Positions 1 to 5,488 of a stretch of 11,431 bases of DNA are shown here, piece after piece. The stretch's first letter is position 1; the number at the start of each line of letters is the position of its first letter. The stretch lies in NCBI GenBank assembly GCA_013002595.1, contig JABDJG010000156.1, positions 1 through 11,431 on the forward strand, given 5' to 3'. The stretch is from Hyphomicrobiales bacterium (lineage in GTDB: Bacteria > Pseudomonadota > Alphaproteobacteria > Rhizobiales > Aestuariivirgaceae). The notes under the pieces are model-generated. The model had not been told where the DNA came from. It saw only the letters and a list, made by a program, of their open reading frames with translations, and searched no databases. Position numbers and translations under genes: made by a program.

Positions 1-2
1 CA

Positions 3-130
3 ATCATACGCTATTTTGGTGATGAGTTCGAACTTCCGCTTGTGGCACGTCCCGGACCGACTGCTCGCGCGGCGATGTTGTCGGCTGTGCGTGCAATAGC
101 GGGCCTATTGGAGAAAGTTGCTCGCAAGTC
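3..130 (+). pseudogene. Fragment of a LysR-type regulator (probable)
   Basis: The reading frame is open from the window edge, and no intact gene can be formed. The translated stretch includes the segments IIRYFGDEFELPLVARPG and PTARAAMLSAVRAIAGLLEK. These resemble the end of the winged helix and the start of the linker helix of NodD/SyrM-like LysR regulators, whose family pattern is roughly L-R-x-Y-F-x-D-x-L-F, then G-R, then T-x-x-A and a V-R helix. The rest of a LysR protein (about 200 residues of effector domain) is missing: from about base 131 the sequence becomes a copy of another gene's leader. I therefore read this as a regulator broken at that junction. It is a short match judged by eye, so the family call is moderate. 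The 5' end lies outside the window. Confidence 0.42.
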
Positions 131-320
131 GTATCGAAAGGCAGCAGGCTTGGGAAAGTATCGTCGTGCATGCCAGCGTGGCGCGGCGAAACAATCTCAA
201 ATCCGGTTATCCGTTTTAAGGACAGATCACCAACCGGGAAGTGTCATTTACCCATTGGGCCGGAAGGCACAAGACTTGCGCAACAGACTTGGGGTTTTCA
301 TCGGCCCACATATTGGTTCG
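131..320 (+). repeat. Diverged direct repeat, copy A (partner 4150-4339)
   Basis: Same orientation as its partner, with a constant offset of 4019 bases and no indels. The best preserved blocks are gcagcaggcttgg near 141-153, gcgcggcgaa at 181-190, and aagacttgcg at 271-280. Identity is similar in the leader and in the coding part. Confidence 0.85.
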
Positions 321-336
321 GACAACATGCGCTTGT

Positions 337-366
337 CCCCTTTCCGGATGATTGTCCGGAAAGGGG
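337..366 (+). terminator. Perfect 12-bp hairpin, possible intrinsic terminator
   Basis: The arm cccctttccgga (337-348), the six-base loop tgattg and the arm tccggaaagggg (355-366) form a perfect 12-bp stem. On the plus strand it is followed by tctgtttt, a weak T-run, so it fits best as a terminator for plus-strand transcription entering from the left. On the minus strand it lies 42 bases past the stop of the solute-binding protein gene but has no T-run there. In that direction it could only protect the mRNA end or act as a weak stop. The stem is certain; its function is inferred. Confidence 0.6.
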
Positions 367-407
367 TCTGTTTTCAGTAACGCAGGTATTGTCAATTCAG
401 GCGGTGA

Positions 408-2012
408 TTACACCATCCACCAGCGCTCGAGGATGCGCCTGCCGTCAAAGGCCTTGAACCACGAAATGTCGCCATGGGCGATCTTGTCGTTCTTGGCAGT
501 GACCGCATTGGCAAACATCGGCACTATTGTTCCACCGTCATCTCGCAGAAGAACCTGCATCTCGCGGTACATATCCTTGCGCTTTGCGGTGTCAAGTTCG
601 GCCCGCGCGGCAACCAACAGTTCCTGGAACCGGGCATTTTCCCATTTGGTGTCGTTCCACGAGGCACCTGTTGCATAGCCGGTGGTGAACATGGCATCGG
701 CCGTTGGATAGCCACCCCAGTAACAGGCGCACCAGGGCTTCTTCAGCCAGACCTTCGACCAGTAGCCGTCGTTGGCCTCACGCACGACATTGATCTTGAT
801 GCCGGCCTTGGCGGCAGACGCCTGGATCAGCTGGGCCGCATCGAGCGCACCGGCGAAGGCTGCGTCTGCAGCGCTTAGATCGATCGTAATATCGCCGACC
901 CCGGATTTCTTCATGTGATGCTTGGCCTTGTCCGGATCGAACGGCGTCTGACCAATCTCATCGGCTGAGGCGAAATAAGGATAGGTAGGCCCGATCGGGT
1001 GGTCATTGCCGATGACGCCATGGCCAACCAGAACTTTTTCTACCAGCTCCTGGCGGTCAACGGAAAGCTTGAGCGCCATGCGAACATCCGGGTTGTCGAA
1101 CGGAGCTATGTTGGTCAGCATCGGGAACGTGTAGTGCAATGGTCCGGCACCTTCTTCCACGGTGATGCCCGGCTTTCTTTTCATCAGCGGAATGGTCTTC
1201 AGGTCAACCTGATCGATCGCATCCACCGAACCGGTGATCAGCGCATTGTTGCGCGCGGTTGAGTCGGCAATGGTCAGCAACTCGATTGAGTCAGCATGCG
1301 CCCGGCCTTCTTTCCAGTAGTTGGCAAAACGCTCGAAGTCATAGCGCACGCCCGGGTCTTCCTTTTTCAGCCTGTAGCCGCCCGACCCGCCCGACTGCCA
1401 GTCAATGGTGTTGTCCTTGGCCGGATAGATGGTGAACGTCGCCGCATTGAAGCTGAACGGGAAATCGGCATTGCCGCCGGTCAACTCAAACACCACCGTG
1501 TGCGGGCCGTCCGCCTTGATCGACTTGATCGGCGCCACGATTGGCTTGCCGACCGATTTGCTGTCTTCGCCGCGGTGGAAATTGATCGAGGCGATAACGT
1601 CCTCGGACGTCATGGTCTTGCCGTTATGGAACTCGACCCCTTTGCGAAGCTTGAAGGTCCAGATCCTGGCATCCGGAGATGCTTCCCATTCGGTTGCAAG
1701 GGACGCTACCAGATTCCCGTTTGCATCAAGTTCTGTCAGGGTGTTGGCGACACCGAACGTGGCGACCCACTGGAGGCCGTTTTCGATCTTTGCCGGATCG
1801 AGCGTATCCGAGGTGGCGCCGTGCCCCATGGCAAGGCGCATGTGGCCGCCCTTTTTGGGTGTTGCGGCATGGGCCTGACCGAACATCTGTGTGCCCGCCG
1901 CCAGCGCAAAGCCCAGCGCACTGGTGCGGCCGAGGAATTCGCGCCGCGTGATGCGGCCGCTTTGCACTTCACCAATGAGCCATTGGGCGTATTTTTCGTC
2001 AGAATTGTTCAT
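408..2012 (-). CDS. Tat-exported family 5 ABC transporter solute-binding protein
   Basis: Encodes 534 residues, a normal length for the family 5 (OppA/DppA-like, SBP_bac_5) periplasmic binding proteins. These deliver peptides, glutathione, nickel chelates, opines or other solutes to an ABC importer. The N-terminus carries a twin-arginine signal: ITRREFLGR with R23-R24, a hydrophobic stretch at about 31-45, and a likely cleavage site after AHA at 47-49. The protein therefore probably reaches the periplasm already folded. The family pattern follows, including the segment GHGATSDTLDPAKIENG and the phrase WTFKLRKGVEFHNGK at about residue 130. The ATG at 2012 was chosen because GGGAGG sits five bases before it and the Tat signal then begins normally; an upstream in-frame ATG at 2039 lacks this. 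No permease or ATPase genes are in the window; they would normally lie downstream, where instead there are gene remnants. The substrate cannot be read from the sequence. Confidence 0.9.
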   Translation of the reverse strand: MNNSDEKYAQWLIGEVQSGRITRREFLGRTSALGFALAAGTQMFGQAHAATPKKGGHMRLAMGHGATSDTLDPAKIENGLQWVATFGVANTLTELDANGNLVASLATEWEASPDARIWTFKLRKGVEFHNGKTMTSEDVIASINFHRGEDSKSVGKPIVAPIKSIKADGPHTVVFELTGGNADFPFSFNAATFTIYPAKDNTIDWQSGGSGGYRLKKEDPGVRYDFERFANYWKEGRAHADSIELLTIADSTARNNALITGSVDAIDQVDLKTIPLMKRKPGITVEEGAGPLHYTFPMLTNIAPFDNPDVRMALKLSVDRQELVEKVLVGHGVIGNDHPIGPTYPYFASADEIGQTPFDPDKAKHHMKKSGVGDITIDLSAADAAFAGALDAAQLIQASAAKAGIKINVVREANDGYWSKVWLKKPWCACYWGGYPTADAMFTTGYATGASWNDTKWENARFQELLVAARAELDTAKRKDMYREMQVLLRDDGGTIVPMFANAVTAKNDKIAHGDISWFKAFDGRRILERWWMV

Positions 2013-2017
2013 GTTTT

Positions 2018-2023
2018 CCTCCC
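2018..2023 (-). promoter_or_regulatory. Ribosome binding site deciding the SBP start
   Basis: GGGAGG on the minus strand, followed by AAAAC and then ATG at 2012. This fixes the start nine codons inside the longest open frame. Confidence 0.8.
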
Positions 2024-2049
2024 GTTGAAGTAACATCACCCGCCAACTT

Positions 2050-2065
2050 CCGGTCTGCAGACCGG
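2050..2065. promoter_or_regulatory. Perfect 16-bp palindrome, candidate operator of the SBP gene
   Basis: ccggtctgcagaccgg reads the same on both strands. It lies 37 bases upstream of the SBP start codon, in the leader or core promoter. The core ggtctgcagacc resembles the shape of GntR-family operators (GGTC and GACC half sites), which fits repression of a solute uptake gene. No regulator gene for it is in the window, so the assignment to a family is inference. Confidence 0.5.
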
Positions 2066-2179
2066 TTGTGGTGCCGGGTCCCTGGCAAAGCCTAGCCTCA
2101 TTGAGCTGGCAGTTACAAACTTAATTCCTCTGGCGATGACAGGCCAATCTGACTGGTGTTGCCTCAGGCAGCACGATGG

Positions 2180-2276
2180 TGGACCAAATCGGCCCACCGG
2201 ACGTCGTTAAGAAACTTGCCCGATGCACTACATCGCGTTTCGTTTCTCAACTAGCCGAGTGAACCGATTTGGACCA
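2180..2276. repeat. Interrupted inverted repeat in the divergent region
   Basis: tggaccaaatcgg (2180-2192) and ccgatttggacca (2264-2276) are inverted copies with one mismatch in 13, separated by 71 bases. The right arm is shared with the hairpin at 2259-2289. Two spaced sites for one dimeric regulator with DNA looping would be one explanation. Confidence 0.5.
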
Positions 2277-2289
2277 TCAAATGGTTCAC
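2259..2289 (+). promoter_or_regulatory. Hairpin or operator upstream of the antiporter gene
   Basis: Left arm gtgaaccgatttg (2259-2271), loop gaccat, right arm caaatggttcac (2278-2289): a 12-bp stem with a single bulged G at 2266. It ends 57 bases before the antiporter ATG. No T-run follows, so it is not an intrinsic terminator. It may be an operator, or part of the mRNA leader if transcription starts upstream. Confidence 0.5.
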
Positions 2290-2346
2290 AATGAAAGCAA
2301 ACCGCTTTAGTTGAACGGGGAGACGCGGGGGCGATCGGAGAAACCC

Positions 2347-4083
2347 ATGCACGAAGAGGCGCTCAATCTACGCGATGTAATGGTTTTCCTCTTCGCGGCT
2401 GGCATCGTCGTTCCGCTCGTCCGCCGCTTGAGCGTTAGCCCGGTATTCGGGTTTCTGATCGTCGGCTTGGCGATCGGACCGCACGGTCTGGCGCGCTTTA
2501 CCGACACTTTGCCGTGGCTGCACTATGTGTTGATCACCGATCTTGAAGGCGTTCGCCTGCTCGCTGAACTGGGCGTCGTTTTCCTGTTGTTTATGATCGG
2601 CCTTGAGCTTTCGCTCGACCGGCTTTGGGCAATGCGCCGCAGGGTCTTCGGACTGGGCGGGGCGCAAATCGTCATCACCGGCACGGTGATCGCTTTTATT
2701 GCGTGGCTCTTTGACAATCCTCTTGCCATCGCCGTGGTGCTGGGCGCGAGTTTTGCTCTTTCATCGACGGCAATCGTCATGCAGCTTCTGGCGGAGAACC
2801 GACGTATGGGTACGGCGACTGGCCGCACCAGCTTCGCCATTCTTCTGTGCCAGGATCTGGCAGTACTGCCTATCCTGTTTCTGATCGGTGTCTTCGCCGC
2901 CCAGAGCGATGCAGCAGTGCTACCGGCATTTGCAAGGGCGATGGGAGGGGCACTGATCGCGGTCGCCGTCATCCTAGTCATCGGCCGTCTGGTGATCCGG
3001 CCGGTATTCCGCTTTGTCGGCAGCACAGCCAGCAGGGAAATGTTTCTGGCCCTCGTTTTGCTGGTCATTGTCGGGACAGCGCTTGCGACAGAGCAGTTTG
3101 GCCTGTCAATGGCATTGGGTGCTTTCCTCGCCGGCCTCCTATTCGCCGAGACCGAGTACCGTTACGAGATCGAGATCGATATCGAGCCGTTCAAGGGTCT
3201 GCTGCTCGGCCTGTTCTTTGTATCTATTGGCATGGGTATTGACATCGCGCAGGTGGCCGCCAAACCGGTTTGGCTCATTGCGTCGGTCTTCGGGCTCTAC
3301 GTGATCAAGAGCCCGATCATCTACGCCTTGGCGCGCTTGTTCGGCGAGTCCCGCCCGGTGGCGCTGGAAGTGGGACTGTTGCTGGGCCAGAGTGGTGAGT
3401 TTGCCTTCCTCCTCGTCGGCATGGCCTTTGGACTCGGCCTGATGCCGAATGATACCACCCAGTTCATGCTGATTGTAGCCGGGCTCACCATGATAACAAC
3501 GCCGCCGGTGGCGCAATTCGCGCGCAAGCTGGCGCATGCCGTCGAGGCCCGCGAAGCGGATAACGAGCAGAACGATGCCGATATTCCCGTCGGCCTTGCA
3601 GGGCATGTCATCATCGTGGGCTATGGCCGTGTCGGCCAGATGCTCGGATCAGTGCTGGACAGCCAGGAATTGCCGCACATCGGGCTTGACATCGATGCAG
3701 ACCTGGTCGCGCGTTATCGCTCCGAGGGCGGCGGCATATTCTACGGCGATGCCAACAGACCGGACATACTGCGCAAGTTCGGCGTTGACCAGGCAGCAGC
3801 CCTTGTGGTGACCATTGACAGCCCGTATGAGGTGGAACAGGTGGTTGCGACTGCGCGCCAGCATTGGCGCGATCTGCCCATCTATGCCCGCGCCCGCGAC
3901 CGTGCACATGCTGCACGGCTGATCGCCTGCGGCGCTAGCCACGCCATTCCGGAAACGATCGAGGCAAGCCTGCAACTCGGAGAGATGGTGCTGATGGGCA
4001 TCGGTGTCCCGGACCAAGCCGCCCGTCGAATTATCGAGGCGCGCCGCCAGTTAGAGCAGGACACTGTAGACCAAAGCCGATAG
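2347..4083 (+). CDS. KefB/KefC-type K+/H+ antiporter (CPA2) with RCK domain
   Basis: Encodes 578 residues, close to KefB and KefC of E. coli (about 600-620). Residues about 8-390 form the polytopic Na+/H+-exchanger-like membrane domain, with the family segments LSSTAIVMQLL (S139-S140-T141) and GQSGEFAF (347-354). After a charged linker, residues 419 onward form a TrkA-N/RCK Rossmann domain with the nucleotide-binding G-Y-G-R-V-G at 425-430, the acidic LDID end of the second strand, and YGDANRPDILR. The protein should exchange K+ (or Na+) for protons in the inner membrane, gated by NAD(H) or, as in Kef, by glutathione adducts. The ATG at 2347 follows CGGAG by six bases and is preferred over a TTG twelve codons earlier. 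No KefF/KefG-like ancillary gene is adjacent. Ion specificity and gating ligand are not readable from sequence. Confidence 0.92.
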   Translation: MHEEALNLRDVMVFLFAAGIVVPLVRRLSVSPVFGFLIVGLAIGPHGLARFTDTLPWLHYVLITDLEGVRLLAELGVVFLLFMIGLELSLDRLWAMRRRVFGLGGAQIVITGTVIAFIAWLFDNPLAIAVVLGASFALSSTAIVMQLLAENRRMGTATGRTSFAILLCQDLAVLPILFLIGVFAAQSDAAVLPAFARAMGGALIAVAVILVIGRLVIRPVFRFVGSTASREMFLALVLLVIVGTALATEQFGLSMALGAFLAGLLFAETEYRYEIEIDIEPFKGLLLGLFFVSIGMGIDIAQVAAKPVWLIASVFGLYVIKSPIIYALARLFGESRPVALEVGLLLGQSGEFAFLLVGMAFGLGLMPNDTTQFMLIVAGLTMITTPPVAQFARKLAHAVEAREADNEQNDADIPVGLAGHVIIVGYGRVGQMLGSVLDSQELPHIGLDIDADLVARYRSEGGGIFYGDANRPDILRKFGVDQAAALVVTIDSPYEVEQVVATARQHWRDLPIYARARDRAHAARLIACGASHAIPETIEASLQLGEMVLMGIGVPDQAARRIIEARRQLEQDTVDQSR

Positions 4084-4120
4084 GAACGAGCTGAGTGATC
4101 TGATGACGGACCTGTCAGTG

Positions 4121-4171
4121 GACAAGCCTGCTCTTGCGCTTGTCGGACTGTACCAAACAGCAGCAGGCTTG
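4121..4171 (+). promoter_or_regulatory. Two mutually exclusive inverted repeats in the catabolic operon leader
   Basis: gacaagc (4121-4127) pairs with gcttgtc (4138-4144). Alternatively, caagcctgct (4123-4132) pairs perfectly over 10 bases with agcaggcttg (4162-4171). Both use the same left arm, so only one can form. No T-run follows either. The right arm of the second pair is the block best preserved in the distant duplicate at 141-150, but that copy lacks the left arm. The region 4084-4264 has no gene; it must hold the end of the antiporter transcript and the promoter of the downstream operon. Confidence 0.4.
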
Positions 4172-4339
4172 GAAAAGTAGCGCCGTTCATGGCAACGTAG
4201 CGCGGCGAAGCAAACTCATCTCTGGATACCCGTTTCAAACTCAGCCCGCCAATCAGGAGGCACCATGTTCCCATTGAGCCCGAAGGCCCAAGACTTGCGC
4301 ATCAAACTTGAGGCTTTCATGGATGCACATATCTATCCC
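4150..4339 (+). repeat. Diverged direct repeat, copy B (partner 131-320)
   Basis: This copy holds the intact version: the leader (4150-4264) with AGGAGG and ATG, and the first 25 codons of the acyl-CoA dehydrogenase gene. See copy A for the match. The leader part is non-coding here because TAG at 4178-4180 interrupts the frame that is open in copy A. Confidence 0.85.
4255..4260 (+). promoter_or_regulatory. Ribosome binding site of the acyl-CoA dehydrogenase gene
   Basis: AGGAGG, then CACC, then ATG at 4265. It is the strongest ribosome site in the operon and is degraded in the duplicate at 236-241. Confidence 0.75.
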
Positions 4340-5479
4340 AATGAAAAACTGATGGCCGAGCAGCATGCGGCGCTGGGCAACAAGTGGTCGCATCCGCCCC
4401 TGCTTGATGAACTCAAGGCGAAGGCGCGCGCCGAAGGGCTGTGGAACCTGTTTCTGCCGCATGCAGACTATGGCGCGGGATTGAGCAATCTCGATTACGC
4501 GCAATTGTGCGAGATCATGGGCCGTGCGCCGATGGCACCGGAGGTGTTCAACTGCAGCGCGCCGGACACCGGCAACATGGAAACGCTGGTCCTGTACGGA
4601 TCGGATGATCACAAGAAACAGTGGCTGGAGCCGTTGCTGGAGGGCGAGATCCGTTCGTGCTTTTCGATGACCGAACCGGATGTTGCTTCATCGGATGCCA
4701 CCAATATCGAGACCGAGATCAAGCTCGATGGCAATGAATACCGGGTGCATGGCCGCAAGTGGTGGTCGTCCGGCGCCATGGATGAGCGCTGCAAGATTGC
4801 CATTGTGATGGGCCGTACCGATGCGGATGCCGAACGTTACAAGCAGCAATCGATGATCCTGGTGCCGCTCGATACAGAAGGGGTAACCGTCAAGCGTGAG
4901 CTAAAGGTGTTCGGTTACGATCATGCGCCGCACGGTCACGCCGAGATCGAGTTGGACAACGTGCGGGTGCCGGCATCGAACATTTTGCTCGGTGAGGGGC
5001 GGGGCTTTGAAATCGCGCAAGGGCGGCTTGGCCCGGGCCGGATCCACCATTGCTTGGGTCAGATCGGTGTCGCCGAGCGGGCGCTGGAGATGATGTGCAT
5101 GCGGGCCAGCTCGCGCAAGGCGTTCGGCAAGCAGCTCTCCGATCAGGGCGGGGTGCGCCAGGAGATTGCCCGGTCGCGGTGCGAGATCGAACAGGCAAGA
5201 TTGCTGACGATGAAGGCAGCCCAGATGATGGACACGGTCGGCAATAAGGCGGCGCGCCAGGAAATCGCGATGATTAAGGTGATTGCTCCGGCCATGGCCT
5301 GCCGGGTGCTGGACCGGGCCATTCAGATCCATGGCGCCATGGGCGTCTCTCAGGACACCTTTTTGGCCAGCGCCTATGCCCATTCACGCAGCCTGCGCCT
5401 GGCCGATGGACCCGATGAGGTGCACATGAACGCGATCGCGCGCATGGAGCTAAAATCGGTCGCGGCAGGCAGGACCTGA
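4265..5479 (+). CDS. ACAD10/ACAD11-type acyl-CoA dehydrogenase (LvaC-like)
   Basis: Encodes 404 residues, a single full acyl-CoA dehydrogenase unit. An N-terminal helical domain is followed by the flavin-contact segment CFSMTEPDVASSDAT (132-146), the WWSSGA strand, the R-K-A-F-G-K-Q helix of the C-terminal domain, and IHGAMGVSQDT. The end reads RLADGPDEVH, with Asp381 where ordinary acyl-CoA dehydrogenases carry the catalytic Glu of the E-G-T motif. This DGPDEVH ending is typical of the ACAD10/ACAD11 group. In P. putida, LvaC of this group converts 4-phosphovaleryl-CoA to pentenoyl-CoA by loss of phosphate rather than by simple oxidation. Here it is the first gene of an operon that also holds a kinase, a dehydrogenase and a ligase, so the same role on a 4-hydroxyacyl-CoA is likely. 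The chain length of the substrate is unknown. A decayed copy of its 5' end lies at 131-330. Confidence 0.88.
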   Translation: MFPLSPKAQDLRIKLEAFMDAHIYPNEKLMAEQHAALGNKWSHPPLLDELKAKARAEGLWNLFLPHADYGAGLSNLDYAQLCEIMGRAPMAPEVFNCSAPDTGNMETLVLYGSDDHKKQWLEPLLEGEIRSCFSMTEPDVASSDATNIETEIKLDGNEYRVHGRKWWSSGAMDERCKIAIVMGRTDADAERYKQQSMILVPLDTEGVTVKRELKVFGYDHAPHGHAEIELDNVRVPASNILLGEGRGFEIAQGRLGPGRIHHCLGQIGVAERALEMMCMRASSRKAFGKQLSDQGGVRQEIARSRCEIEQARLLTMKAAQMMDTVGNKAARQEIAMIKVIAPAMACRVLDRAIQIHGAMGVSQDTFLASAYAHSRSLRLADGPDEVHMNAIARMELKSVAAGRT

Positions 5480-5488
5480 AGCCGGGCG

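Larger units (their letters stand above)
131..380 (+). pseudogene. Relic: duplicated leader and 5' end of an acyl-CoA dehydrogenase gene
   Basis: Bases 131-320 align without gaps to 4150-4339, with about 141 of 190 bases identical by hand count. The match covers the whole leader and first codons of the acyl-CoA dehydrogenase gene that starts at 4265. The position equivalent to that ATG is ATT here (246-248), and the AGGAGG ribosome site is changed to GGGAAG (236-241). Read in the same frame, the relic begins IYPLGRKAQDLRNRLGVF, against MFPLSPKAQDLRIKLEAF in the intact protein (12 of the first 23 residues shared, including KAQDLR). Similarity fades after about 320, and the frame stops at 378-380. 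This is a truncated, decayed paralogue of the dehydrogenase gene with its upstream region, not a working gene. The open frame running in from the regulator fragment is a chimera without meaning. Confidence 0.8.
2013..2346. other. Divergent intergenic region between SBP and antiporter genes
   Basis: This is 334 bases without a gene, holding the control regions of two divergent genes. It contains a perfect palindrome (2050-2065), a long-spaced inverted repeat (2180-2192 with 2264-2276), a small hairpin with arms cgatg and catcg (2221-2235), and a larger hairpin (2259-2289). I could not identify convincing -35/-10 boxes by eye. Confidence 0.7.

Noticed and set aside
42..380. 112-residue plus-strand frame as a gene
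   Set aside because: It is a chimera of a regulator fragment and a decayed copy of a leader plus 5' end; no ribosome site precedes its ATG.
1296..2033. 245-codon plus-strand frame opposite the solute-binding protein
   Set aside because: Antisense shadow: the minus-strand frame has a Tat signal, a ribosome site and family motifs; this one has none.
2221..2235. Small hairpin cgatg-cacta-catcg
   Set aside because: A five-base stem is expected by chance at this GC content; no supporting context.
2311..2346. TTG at 2311 as the antiporter start
   Set aside because: It adds twelve charged residues before the first membrane helix and lacks a good ribosome site; ATG 2347 has GGAG six bases upstream.
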